Origin: Proteiniborus sp. MB09-C3
GTDB taxonomy: Bacteria; Bacillota; Clostridia; Tissierellales; Proteiniboraceae
Direction: 5' to 3'
Assembly (NCBI RefSeq): GCF_030263895.1
Contig: NZ_CP127161.1
Location: forward strand, 620,001-684,000
DNA: 64,000 bases
Part shown: piece by piece, positions 43,128 to 51,866 of the stretch
Position numbering within the stretch: position 1 is the first letter of the stretch
How the letters are laid out: each line of letters begins with the position of its first letter
Program-made: the position numbers and the translations under genes
Notes under the pieces: generated by a model
Database searches by the model: none
The model's input: the letters and a program-made list of their open reading frames with translations, nothing else
Told to the model about the DNA's origin: nothing

Positions 43128-43607
43128 ATGTTAAGGAATATGACTTCAATTTATGTTATTTTTAATAATAAGATTCTATTGCTCTATAGAGTTGGTTCAA
43201 GAGTAGTGGAACCATCATGGTGTGGTATCGGTGGACATTTTGAAAAGGATGAACTAAATAATCCCAAGGCATGTGTAATGAGAGAATTGCTTGAAGAGAC
43301 TGGTATTACAGAAAGAGACATTGGGTGTGTAGAGTTAAAATATGTTACACTCCGACAAAAGAATAATGAAATACGGCAAAACTACTATTATTTTACAGAG
43401 TTACATAATACAGATATAGATATTAGTAGATGTAATGAAGGTACATTGGAATGGGTTGAAATCGAACGGATATTAAATAAGGAAATGCCTTTTACAGCAA
43501 AGGAATGCTTGAGGCATTATTTAGCTATAGGCAAATATGATGATAAATTATATGCAGGAATTGCGACTGCAAGTGGTGTCGATTTTATAGAGTTACAAGA
43601 ATTCTAG
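43128..43607 (+). CDS. Nudix hydrolase
   Basis: The 159-residue product has GIGGHFEKDELNNPKACVM-RELLEETGI, a Nudix box with two extra residues before RExxEE, preceded by LLLYRVGSRVVEPSWCG. This variant is typical of an oxidised-nucleotide-type (MutT/NUDT) subgroup found in accessory DNA. AAYYYFTELHNTDI-like strands follow (YYYFTELHNTDIDIS). ATAGGAG lies 10 bases before the ATG. It is one gene after repeat copy 7. The next gene's relic begins in its stop codon. Confidence 0.9.
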   Translation: MLRNMTSIYVIFNNKILLLYRVGSRVVEPSWCGIGGHFEKDELNNPKACVMRELLEETGITERDIGCVELKYVTLRQKNNEIRQNYYYFTELHNTDIDISRCNEGTLEWVEIERILNKEMPFTAKECLRHYLAIGKYDDKLYAGIATASGVDFIELQEF

Positions 43608-43753
43608 AACAAGGTCATTTTTATAGCGAAGCAATTAATTTACTTTCAATCGATTCACAACTAGAAGTTATTAATGGAGCAAATCATAGTTTTCTTGAAC
43701 ATTTTGATATAGTGATTAAATTGGCAGTTGACTGGTTTAGAAGATATATTTAG
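43607..43753 (+). pseudogene. C-terminal relic of an alpha/beta hydrolase
   Basis: Reads YSEAINLLSIDSQLEVING, then ANHSFLEHFDIVIKLAVDWF and a stop. The GANHSF segment carries the catalytic histidine position of alpha/beta hydrolases. The nucleophile and oxyanion part is missing, so it is dead. Confidence 0.7.
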
Positions 43754-44111
43754 AAATATAGTTGTGAACTGAGCAACTGTCAAAAGGTATGAAAAACTTA
43801 TTGCCTAAAAACCTGTATATAACCTCTACAGGAGCTAAAATAAGCAGGCTTCATTATAGAAAAGACGGGCAATACTAAGAACCATGAATATGATGAATGT
43901 ATGACTGTCTATTTGAGCCGGGAATAGTATTAGTTTCATATAAGTATTTATGGTAATCATACGAAACAATATGTATAAGTGAATTTGGTAAGTAGATTCC
44001 TGGAGAATAACAAAAATTATATAGATTTAGTATAGATGTTCAGATATCAGAAAGAAAACCTATTAGAAGTACTTGCATTTGAACCAATGACAGGAAAAAG
44101 GAGGCACAGGA
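43754..44111. other. Spacer without a recognisable gene
   Basis: AT-rich. Only short frames with stops, including a degenerate CCTGTATATAACCTCTACAGG palindrome-like stretch near 43812-43832. No spacer repeat was recognised. Confidence 0.4.
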
Positions 44112-44657
44112 ATGAATACAAACATTAAAAAAAGATGCATAATGCTATTCCCCCAATTCGAAAATATTAACATTATCGATTATATAAGAGAAAAATATGA
44201 TCCACTTTCAAGTCATGTAAGACCTCATATTACACTTGTATTTCCTTTTGAAAGTACCCTAAGTAAAGAAGATCTAGAGGATTACTTAAAAACATCACTT
44301 GAAGAAATAAAGTGCTTCAATTTGTCACTAGAAGAAGTAGTAAAGATTGATAATTCTTTAGGATTATATCTATTTTTACGAACAAAAGAAGGTACAGAAA
44401 AAATTAAAGAACTTCATAACAAATTATATGAGGGAATGTTAAATATTTATAAGCCAGAGTGGCTAAATAATGGTCATTTTATCCCACATATGACTATTGG
44501 AACTTTTAATAACAGAGAAGAGCTAAATAATGCCTATGCAGAAGTAAGCGCAATTGAATATAAGTTTAGTACACTAGTGGAGAGAATATCTGTAGGGATT
44601 ATTGATGAAAATGAAGATTCAATTATAGAAATGGAAGTAGACTTGAATAAACAGTGA
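44112..44657 (+). CDS. 2H phosphoesterase (2'-5' RNA ligase-like)
   Basis: The 181-residue product has the two HxT/S motifs of the 2H family: RPHITLVFPF near residue 37 and IPHMTIGTF near residue 127. Such enzymes open cyclic phosphodiesters or seal 2'-5' links in RNA or small nucleotides; some act on cyclic ADP-ribose-type or oligoadenylate signals. That raises the possibility of an anti-defence or defence role, which is inference. AAAAGGAGG lies upstream of the ATG. The gene is full length. Confidence 0.88.
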   Translation: MNTNIKKRCIMLFPQFENINIIDYIREKYDPLSSHVRPHITLVFPFESTLSKEDLEDYLKTSLEEIKCFNLSLEEVVKIDNSLGLYLFLRTKEGTEKIKELHNKLYEGMLNIYKPEWLNNGHFIPHMTIGTFNNREELNNAYAEVSAIEYKFSTLVERISVGIIDENEDSIIEMEVDLNKQ

Positions 44658-44923
44658 ATAAGAAAGCAATATTCTTATAGTATTGCCAATAGGATTTCTT
44701 GAGGAAAAATATGAGCATATAAATCGATGCAGTAAAGTACAGTTATCTTACAACTGAGGTGCAATCCTAGCATGTTATATGAAGGCTAAACTTATGAAAG
44801 TAAGAAATCTTTATCATAAATAGATTAGAAAAAAAGTTGTTTAAGAGAGCATATGATAAGTAATACACAAATCACATGGTGGTAGAAAATATGTAGTAAA
44901 TTGATATAAGCGCGGAGGTTTAA

Positions 44924-45364
44924 ATGGACATAGTCAATATACTTCAAAGCAAAAAGATTGATGTAACTAAGATTCCAAAATGGGGAGCTTTTTTGCGGAA
45001 ACAATGGGAAGATAACTTTGCTAATCATTTAACTATTAAACATAAGAAGGATATATATCTCTGGAATGATAATGGTTTTTGTGGCTACTTATGGCATTTA
45101 TTTAGCTATGAAAAAAAAGCTTGTCTACAAGGGAAAGAAGCTGAAAAAGCTTTTGATAATGAACGTAAAAATGGTTGCTATATTTTTTGGCAGCATACAG
45201 ACTATGTTTTAATCCTTGAGAATTCAGAAGTGCTGAATTCAAATGATTTAGAAGATGAATATGACATTTATGTTGTGAACAAAGAATTTAATTGGACTTA
45301 TGTGAAAACACATGAAACCTTATTGTGTGGACCTTATTTTAGTAGGAAAGATACAGAAAAATAA
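44924..45364 (+). CDS. DUF4275-family protein
   Basis: A 146-residue soluble protein. The block WGAFLRKQWEDNFANHL, then YLWHLFSYEKKACLQGKEAE, is the pattern I recall for DUF4275, a small Bacillus/Clostridium family of unknown function. Conserved tryptophans and cysteines suggest a compact alpha/beta domain. GCGGAGG lies 7 bases before the ATG. It is a single unit. Confidence 0.72.
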   Translation: MDIVNILQSKKIDVTKIPKWGAFLRKQWEDNFANHLTIKHKKDIYLWNDNGFCGYLWHLFSYEKKACLQGKEAEKAFDNERKNGCYIFWQHTDYVLILENSEVLNSNDLEDEYDIYVVNKEFNWTYVKTHETLLCGPYFSRKDTEK

Positions 45365-45545
45365 AATTTGTTGGCTCCACTTTCTTTATATTGCCTAAGA
45401 ATTGTAGAGAAAAAGATGCTTTTACAAAAACTCATCGACGTCAGGAAAAAACAACAATTGGAAAACCCCACATAATTAAATTTCAGACCTAGGACATGAA
45501 AGAGTATTATATTGGTAAAGAATTGTTACGCTAGAGGTGACCTTA

Positions 45546-46073
45546 TTGAAAATAGAAGCTGTATTTTTAGATCGTGATGGCACTATTGGAGGAGATGGGC
45601 ATTTCATTCATCCAAATGAATTTAAGCCATATGAAAACTTTTTTAGTGCAATAAAAAGACTAAAAGAAAGAGAAATAAAGATATTTGCATTTACAAATCA
45701 ACATAGAATATCTAGAGGAGAAGTCAAGCTTGAGGAGTTTAGAAAAGAATTTGAAAACTATGGTTTTACAAGTTCATACATATGTCCTCATGAAATGAAT
45801 TCGAATTGTGAATGTCAAAAACCAAAGCCAGGTATGCTATTACAAGCAGCTAAAGATTATGATTTAAGATTATCAAGTTGTATTGTTATAGGGGATGTCG
45901 GAACTGATATGATAGCAGCAAATTCTGTTGGGGCAATTAAGATTTTAGTAAAGACAGGCTGGGGTAATGAGAGTTTAGACCAATATAGATATCTCTGGAA
46001 AGAGGTTGAACCAGATTATATGGCCGAGGACATATTAGATGCAATAAACTGGTTGATAAATAAATATTATTAG
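45546..46073 (+). CDS. HAD-IIIA phosphatase (histidinol/sugar-phosphate type)
   Basis: The 175-residue product has the HAD motifs: nucleophile LDRDGTIGG near the start, FTNQHR (motif II), KPKPGM with motif III lysine, and VIGDVGTDMIAA (motif IV). The CPHEMNSNCECQKP cysteine cluster is the zinc loop of the GmhB/HisB type. It dephosphorylates a sugar or amino-alcohol phosphate, but no pathway partner is near. Start TTG 45546 is preferred because AGAGG lies 8 bases upstream. Confidence 0.88.
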   Translation: MKIEAVFLDRDGTIGGDGHFIHPNEFKPYENFFSAIKRLKEREIKIFAFTNQHRISRGEVKLEEFRKEFENYGFTSSYICPHEMNSNCECQKPKPGMLLQAAKDYDLRLSSCIVIGDVGTDMIAANSVGAIKILVKTGWGNESLDQYRYLWKEVEPDYMAEDILDAINWLINKYY

Positions 46074-46121
46074 GCGGCTATGAACATATAGAGCATAATG
46101 ACAGCCTACATCAGAGATTTA

Positions 46122-46163
46122 GCAACATCGGGAAGCTATTGATTTTGCGAAATTAGACGTTGT
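46122..46163 (+). repeat. AttC-like spacer hairpin
   Basis: GCAACATC (46122-46129) pairs with GACGTTGT (46156-46163) around a loop of about 26 bases. It has AAC...GTT ends in the + strand attC sense and the same end sequence as the spacer repeat family. Confidence 0.55.
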
Positions 46164-46220
46164 CAGGTTCTGAAACATTATGAAAGGTTGTAATATTTCG
46201 GAAAGGAGGATTATGTAATT

Positions 46221-46736
46221 ATGATTTATGACTTGACTAAAGAAGCTATCCCAATGGTAGCTCAATTGATGGCAACAATTAAGCCTGAATTTTGGGACTA
46301 TAATGGAGCAGAAGAACAGCTTAATTCATATGGAACGACGGGATGGTATATAAGTGAGGATGGTAAACATATTAAAGGGTGGATGCTTGTAAGGGGCTTA
46401 GAATCCTATAGCTGTTTAGAATTAGATTGCTTTGGATATAACGAAAACGGAAAATTTGTAACAGAAGAACAAATGAAGCCATTATTTAAAAAGGCAGAAG
46501 AGTATGCTTTAGATAAAGGATACCGCATTATGAGGCTTACAATTACTTCATTAGGAATTTCTTGTGATGGGCGTGAACTCGATGAATATTGGAAGGAATT
46601 AAAGGAATTAAAAGCTATAGATAGAGTTCATTATTATTGGTTACTTCAATATGGCTTTAAACCTTCAGGCTTTATGCCAAACTGCTATGGGCAGAACTTT
46701 CACGGAATAATAATGATAAAAAATATTTCACATTGA
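46221..46736 (+). CDS. GNAT-like acetyltransferase
   Basis: The 171-residue product has a GNAT-like course of strands and helices: MIYDLTKEAIPMVAQLMATIKPEFW, GWYISEDGKHIKGWMLVRG, and KKAEEYALDKGYRIMRLTI, then WLLQYGFKPSGFMPN. The acetyl-CoA RGxGxG loop is not clear, so it may be a divergent or non-catalytic member. AAAGGAGG lies upstream of the ATG. Confidence 0.65.
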   Translation: MIYDLTKEAIPMVAQLMATIKPEFWDYNGAEEQLNSYGTTGWYISEDGKHIKGWMLVRGLESYSCLELDCFGYNENGKFVTEEQMKPLFKKAEEYALDKGYRIMRLTITSLGISCDGRELDEYWKELKELKAIDRVHYYWLLQYGFKPSGFMPNCYGQNFHGIIMIKNISH

Positions 46737-46737
46737 A

Positions 46738-46947
46738 GATGATGCAGACTACGAGTATATTTTCTATGACAGAGATCCAACGACATCAATAGGAAATAGC
46801 ACAGGTAAATCCAGAATCACTAAGCCTCAGAATGTCATATGTAATGACAATATAAGGGCTGGGATTAAAAATTTTTATAATGTAATTTTGGTATACACAG
46901 GATGCTGTTTAGTTCACTCTAATATGAAAATAGGAGAAAGTCGTTGA
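46738..46947 (+). pseudogene. Decayed frame with a TKPQNVI block (third copy?)
   Basis: DDADYEYIFYDRDPTTS then RITKPQNVICNDNIRAG and a stop at 46947. The short TKPQNVI...N..NI part resembles the decayed hypothetical at 23206 and 26669; the rest does not. No start is visible. Confidence 0.35.
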
Positions 46948-47024
46948 AGTTACTTTTGAAAAATGGACTAGGAAAATATCGATAAGTGCTGGTAAAATTA
47001 TATTAAGCATTACGGGAGGTATTT

Positions 47025-47321
47025 ATGGAAAAAACAGAAAAATGTTATCATTATTTTATTGGATTAAGTATTTTATTTGGCATTTTATTTATCTGTGTAT
47101 TCGTAAGACTCCATTCAGAATTTAGCTATCCATCTTCAAATGAATTATTTCATCTTCTTAGAATCTGCCAGTATTCACTTTTAGTAGGATTTATATTATC
47201 AATTTCTTTAGCAATAGCTCTAAAAAGTATTCTAAAGGATTTAGACTGGAAGCTAATAGGCTTGAGTTCTAAAATAGATGATTTGAATAAGAAACTATTA
47301 GAGCTTGAAAAGAACAGGTAA
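47025..47321 (+). CDS. Two-helix membrane protein with short coiled coil
   Basis: A 98-residue protein with hydrophobic segments at about 9-26 and 46-65, then a charged helix KIDDLNKKLLELEKNR that predicts a coiled coil. No family is recognised. ACGGGAGG lies 9 bases before the ATG, a good ribosome site. It is a single array unit. Confidence 0.72.
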   Translation: MEKTEKCYHYFIGLSILFGILFICVFVRLHSEFSYPSSNELFHLLRICQYSLLVGFILSISLAIALKSILKDLDWKLIGLSSKIDDLNKKLLELEKNR

Positions 47322-47543
47322 AGGTAGGTTTTGTTTTTAAAATCTAGCTTATAAAGCTCCATGAGTTATTTTTTTGGATGTTAAGAGTCATGTGAATTAT
47401 GGAAGTAGGGCTACGAAGTCTCTAACTAGCCATTATCAGGTTATTAAATATAAACATTTTTACGGAAAGATGATTTCAACTGGTATCTCTTCTGTGGTAG
47501 AAATACTTTTTTGTCGATATATTTTTTAAAAAGGGGTGTAAGT

Positions 47544-47897
47544 ATGGCAAAGTATGAGAAAGGCTTTAAGGGAGATTTTAATGAGTTATTGGATTGGCTA
47601 CACAAAGACATTACTAATGGCAGTGCTTCAGTTAGTTACGAAGATGGAAGTGATATTATAATGGGAGAGACTAAGCTGGCTGTTCGAGTTTATGAGCGGT
47701 ACAGCATGTCAGGAGGCAATCGCGTAAGTCTTAATGTTACAGTGGCAGGATATGGACAGGAATTATTTGTTTCTGCTATTACATCTGGAGGGAGTCAAGC
47801 AGTTTTTTTCAAAATCAATACATTGGGAGAAGAGACATTCCTAGAATTGTGTATCAACTCAGTGGAAGATTATATAAATGAAGCAAAGCATAGATGA
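47544..47897 (+). CDS. DUF6054-family protein
   Basis: The 117-residue product begins MAKYEKGFKGDFNELLDWLHKDITNGSASVSYEDG, the pattern I recall for DUF6054. It continues with alternating beta strands (LAVRVYERYSMSGGNRVSLNVTVAGYG, LFVSAITSGGSQAVFFKIN). It is cytoplasmic with no known function; the shape recalls a small lipid- or ligand-binding domain (inference). ATG 47544 follows AAAAAGGGGTG. Confidence 0.75.
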   Translation: MAKYEKGFKGDFNELLDWLHKDITNGSASVSYEDGSDIIMGETKLAVRVYERYSMSGGNRVSLNVTVAGYGQELFVSAITSGGSQAVFFKINTLGEETFLELCINSVEDYINEAKHR

Positions 47898-47985
47898 TTA
47901 GAAATTATAAGGAATTGCTACTAATAAAGTTTGAGGTTATAATCACACAAACTATTACTAAGTAAATAGAAAGGATGGTATACAA

Positions 47986-48339
47986 ATGGAACAAAAATAT
48001 AGAGGAATCGTTGTTGAGGAAGCATTAGATGATAATTTATTACTTAATCAACTTTTGGTTGAAAAAATTCATATCACGGGGCACAAAAAACGAGAAGATA
48101 GATGGCACATGTATCAGGTTTTAGTTTCAAAAGAGCAAATTTATGAATTAGCTAATCATGTTATTGATGATTGGTATATTCATTTTTGGAGAGGAACAGA
48201 CATCATTGCTTTGTTCAGCAACAACAAGCAATTTGAGTTTAATTATTCTAAAAAAGAAACATGGAAAGATGTATTAGCATATGGCCGTTCTATAGGTATT
48301 CCAGAGGAACAACTTGATTTTCCTATAAGTGAATTATAA
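47986..48339 (+). CDS. Conserved hypothetical protein
   Basis: A 117-residue soluble protein. HMYQVLVSKEQIYELANHVIDDWYIHFWRG and IIALFSNNKQFEFNY recur in small proteins from Firmicutes accessory regions that I recall but cannot name. No catalytic motif is visible. AAAGGATGG lies upstream of the ATG. A short gap from the DUF6054 gene (88 bp) leaves little room for a spacer repeat, so the two may be co-transcribed. Confidence 0.7.
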   Translation: MEQKYRGIVVEEALDDNLLLNQLLVEKIHITGHKKREDRWHMYQVLVSKEQIYELANHVIDDWYIHFWRGTDIIALFSNNKQFEFNYSKKETWKDVLAYGRSIGIPEEQLDFPISEL

Positions 48340-48486
48340 ATAACGGTTACTTATTTTAGAAAAGTGCCTTATACCAAGTTCTTCTTTGTTCAAAAAGAAG
48401 GATAATATAATTAGATGTCATTTATTAAGTATTTGTATAATTATGTATAATAAAGAAGCTTTATATTTTGTGAGGTGAGTACTGTA

Positions 48487-49401
48487 TTGAAATCGATAAT
48501 TAATAAAGAAACAAGCTATGTATTTCATATGCTTTCAGTTTCAAAATGTGGTTATGATAATGATTATGGGCGAAAGTATGAGTCTTACCATCCAGTGCGA
48601 GATTTAGCAAAGCTTAAGGAGTTAGAAAAATTCATTACTGTAAAAGGTGGAGAATATAGCGGGGCTTTATATTACTTATTGGTTTGCTTACCTGCTAGCA
48701 TGAAAAACAATGAAGGTGCTTTGCTTTATTATAAAGTTGTAAAAGATCTTTTTTCATATCAAGGTGTAGAAAAAAATAGACTTGAGGCTTTGGAGGATGC
48801 TAGAATAGATTGGTTTCAATTTTTTTCTGAATCTTTAAATAATTATATGAGTATATCAGGAATTATAATTAAAATATGTGATATCATGATTAGAAACTAC
48901 AATGTTTATAGCGATGTAGTCTGGAAAGAATCAAGAGTCTTGTTGAATAATTATTCTAGAGATGTCAATTTTTCTTTGAACCGTCTTAAGATTTCTGAAA
49001 AATGGCATAGCTTTTTTAGGCCGACATTTTTGCAAGATAAATTCGAAGTGATTTTATGCCAAGGTCTTGAAAATGGTCCTGAAGCAATTGATATATCTCA
49101 AAATCAAGATGTGTTTGGAATAGATCGTTCAATAGAAATGCAAACTGCATTTATTAGCCATGAATATGGTATCTATTTATTAAAGAGAGTTCTTGCAGAT
49201 ACACCTGCATTCACAGAAATGAAATATTATAAACATACCGAAGGACTTGCTGAATTTTATAACAATAAGATTTACTATGGTAAATTACCATTTTACATGC
49301 AGAAAGAAGCGTGTGATTTTTATACTGAACTGGCTAACTCAATGGAAACTACAGATGCGAAAAAGTTGTTTTTAGCAGCTATTGAAAAAATGGATATATA
49401 G
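48487..49401 (+). CDS. Hypothetical protein
   Basis: About 304 residues, soluble, mostly helical by composition. No family is recognised. Residues such as FISHEYGIYLLKRVLADTP and the repeated H/E pairs (HTEGLAEFY) are not arranged as a clear zinc-protease motif. TTG 48487 is preferred because GAGGTGAG lies 8 bases upstream; a GTG at 48475 sits inside that ribosome site. Confidence 0.65.
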   Translation: MKSIINKETSYVFHMLSVSKCGYDNDYGRKYESYHPVRDLAKLKELEKFITVKGGEYSGALYYLLVCLPASMKNNEGALLYYKVVKDLFSYQGVEKNRLEALEDARIDWFQFFSESLNNYMSISGIIIKICDIMIRNYNVYSDVVWKESRVLLNNYSRDVNFSLNRLKISEKWHSFFRPTFLQDKFEVILCQGLENGPEAIDISQNQDVFGIDRSIEMQTAFISHEYGIYLLKRVLADTPAFTEMKYYKHTEGLAEFYNNKIYYGKLPFYMQKEACDFYTELANSMETTDAKKLFLAAIEKMDI

Positions 49402-49817
49402 GAAAAGAAGGAGTTTAAAAGAAAATGTAGAATAATATTGTGGAAGAAGATGGGAAATTGATAAAAATCCAAATTAGCAACACCCATTCTTATACCAATC
49501 AGACCTAACAAAATATTTTTAAGGAAATATTAATAGAAAAATTTGAGTTTTTAAGAATTTCAAAAAAAATTAAGATGATATTTAGCCAAAAGACTATGTC
49601 CCAAGTAATGTAAAAGGTAATTCTAGAGTTATTTTTCGCTCTTTGGATACAACTCTAATATTGAAACTAAAATCCCTACATGATAAATATACTGGTGAAA
49701 AATTGATAGTTGATATTGAGAAATATAAGCATATAAATAGCATTAATCATTTAGTTTGTTTCATTCAGCTTGTTTTGGTAAAATCATAAGAAAAATTAAT
49801 TAATATGAGGTGTAAAT
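49402..49817. other. Spacer with short relic frames
   Basis: A 22-codon frame from GTG at 49441 (MEEDGKLIKIQISNTHSY...) and small pieces near 49680-49740 look like debris. No hairpin repeat was recognised. Confidence 0.4.
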
Positions 49818-50270
49818 ATGGAAATATACTTTAACGAAGTCACTCCTGATAACTGGAGAAAAATAAATTCTTTAGAAGTTAGAGAGGATCAAAAAAGTTT
49901 TGTAGCTTCAAATGTTGCAATATTAGCTAGAGCATATGCGTATCGTAAAGACAATAGCAAAGTTTCTGTAATATATAGTAATACTAATCCAATTGGGTTA
50001 ATTATGCAAAGAGACTTTAAAGAAGAGGACAAGCATATCTGTATTCTAGATCAATTCATGATCGATAAAAATTATCAAGGAAAAGGATATGGAAAGACAT
50101 CAATGAAATTATGGTTATCAATGATAAGGAGGGAAAAAAGATACAATGCCATAGGCTTGTGCTACAAAGAAAACGATTATATTGCTAAAAAATTGTATGA
50201 AAGTTTGGGCTTTAGTCGTAAACCAGAAGAAGATGATGAAGATGAGCTAATTATGAGATATGAATTATGA
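49818..50270 (+). CDS. GNAT-family N-acetyltransferase (spermidine-acetyltransferase-like)
   Basis: The 150-residue product begins MEIYFNEVTPDNWRKINSLEVREDQKSFVASN, the N-terminal pattern of diamine/spermidine-type GNATs. It has LDQFMIDKNYQGKGYGKTSM with the acetyl-CoA loop QGKGYGK, then IGLCYKENDYIAKKLYESLGF. A polyamine or similar amine acceptor is likely but not proven. ATGAGGTG lies 8 bases before the ATG. Confidence 0.9.
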   Translation: MEIYFNEVTPDNWRKINSLEVREDQKSFVASNVAILARAYAYRKDNSKVSVIYSNTNPIGLIMQRDFKEEDKHICILDQFMIDKNYQGKGYGKTSMKLWLSMIRREKRYNAIGLCYKENDYIAKKLYESLGFSRKPEEDDEDELIMRYEL

Positions 50271-50369
50271 TATTCAAAATAGGGTGACAGAAAGGCAAGG
50301 TAAAAAACTTATAGGGGCTGATGCCCTGCAGATTTCTGATCTTGTTGGTCATAAAAGGGGGAAAACAAA

Positions 50370-50711
50370 ATGAATAAGATAGTTTCATATTGCGGCTTGA
50401 TTTGTAATGACTGTCCTGTATTCATAGCTACAAAAAATAATGATTTAGAACAGAAAATAAGGCTTTCTCAAGAATACTCGAATCCAAACTACAAGGTTAG
50501 TCTAGAAGATATAAACTGTACTGGTTGTCATAAAGATTCTAAAGTTGTTTCTAAGTTTTGCAACGAATGTGAAGTACGGATATGTGGCATTGAGAAGGGT
50601 AAAGACAATTGTGGATATTGTAGCGAATATCCATGTTCAAAGCTTGAGATCCCATTTAAAAGCTCTCCTCAAAATAAAGAAGTATTAGATCAAATTAAAG
50701 AAAGGTTATGA
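50370..50711 (+). CDS. DUF3795 cysteine-rich protein
   Basis: The 113-residue product carries the DUF3795 cysteine pattern: YCGLICNDCPVFIAT at the start, then DINCTGC, FCNECEVRICGIEKG, and CGYCSEYPCSKL. About ten cysteines suggest zinc or iron-sulfur binding. The function is unknown. AAAGGGGG precedes the ATG. Its stop overlaps the start of the next gene (ATGAG), so the two are translationally coupled. Within the array this is a rare two-gene unit. Confidence 0.88.
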   Translation: MNKIVSYCGLICNDCPVFIATKNNDLEQKIRLSQEYSNPNYKVSLEDINCTGCHKDSKVVSKFCNECEVRICGIEKGKDNCGYCSEYPCSKLEIPFKSSPQNKEVLDQIKERL

Positions 50712-51175
50712 GAATTGATATGAGCAAAGAGTTTAATGCGATTTTGCAAAAACTTGAAGGAAAAATGGAATGGACAGTATTTTATATTCCATTTTCTGTA
50801 GAAGAAGAGTATGGAACCAAAAGTCGATTTAATGTACAAGCTACAATTGACGGTCATATTTTTTCAGGTACATTGTTACCCAGTAGAAATGGGCATTATA
50901 TGGTTTATAATAAAGCAATAAAATCTGCATGCAAAAAAGAAGTAGGAGATAGTATTCATGTAATTTTAAAGCCTGATGTTCAAGAACGAGTTTTAAATAT
51001 ACCAGATTATATTTTAGAGGCTATTAAAAGTAACCCAATTGCAAATTCAAAGTTTAACGAGTTGCCATATTATATTAAAAGAGAAGAGATAAATAAGATT
51101 GAAGAGTCGAAGAAGGAAGAAACAAAGATAAGAAGACTAGAAAAACTAATACAAAGATTAACTAATAGCATTTAA
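50708..51175 (+). CDS. YdeI/DUF1905-type protein
   Basis: The 155-residue product has a DUF1905 barrel (FNAILQKLEGKMEWTVFYIPFSVEEEYG, then VQATIDGHIFSGTLLPSRNGHYMVYN) and a helical YdeI-type C-terminal part with lysine/glutamate-rich ends. Members are small proteins of unclear role, sometimes linked to stress tolerance. The ATG overlaps the DUF3795 stop, which suggests a paired function. Confidence 0.82.
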   Translation: MRIDMSKEFNAILQKLEGKMEWTVFYIPFSVEEEYGTKSRFNVQATIDGHIFSGTLLPSRNGHYMVYNKAIKSACKKEVGDSIHVILKPDVQERVLNIPDYILEAIKSNPIANSKFNELPYYIKREEINKIEESKKEETKIRRLEKLIQRLTNSI

Positions 51176-51866
51176 GGAATTAAGGTACTGTCCCTTAGAG
51201 CACTATTCATCAGATAACATAGTATTTATGCAAAGCCGCACCATACAACCTATTAAAACTTAAACCAAGTCTGACTAAGCCCATAATAAGCCTTCATAGA
51301 AACGTAATAGGAAACAGTGATACAGGTGTTGCTTTTGAATTCTTATTTGGTCAAGTAGAAAATATTTCATTTATAGGAAAAATCCAACTCTTTATAGAAA
51401 TTAATGAAGAATATAGGGGGAAATAACGATGAAGCAACCAGAACATGGGGAGAAACAATAGATTTTTTCATATTAGGTTCTATTAGAATAACTATCTATA
51501 CAGACATTATAGGATGCTATGAGCATCCTTTTTTGAATAGTTGAGTTAATAACTTCATAAAAGTATACCGCAAATTATTAGTAATTTCTAATAAATGAAA
51601 GTTTAAAAGTTGCTAAGAAGAGTTAGTAGAAAAAGAATATTTATATATGGTTTTAAAACAAGTAGAAAATTAAGTTTTTGTTGCAAAAATTAAAGGGAAA
51701 AGTTGTATTATGTAGAAGAAGTAAAGGACTTATAAAAAAGTGTCTTTAGAGAAGAATCATCAAGTGGTAATGTTTTAGATTCCAGCTTAGACATGATGTA
51801 AGAATATTAGATACCATTGGCTAAATTGAGTTTGTTGGTTTCAATAAGATCATGTGGGGTGAGAGA
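51176..51866. other. 691-bp spacer with decayed DNA and a terminator
   Basis: GTCCCTTAGAGCACTATTCATCAGATAACAT (51189-51219) may be a degenerate repeat copy. A relic frame (SDTGVAFEFLFGQVENISFIG...) runs to a stop near 51426. A clear terminator lies at 51511. The rest shows no gene. Confidence 0.45.
51511..51534 (+). terminator. Intrinsic terminator in a spacer
   Basis: GGATGC-TATGA-GCATCC followed directly by TTTTTT. It probably served the decayed gene upstream. Confidence 0.85.
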
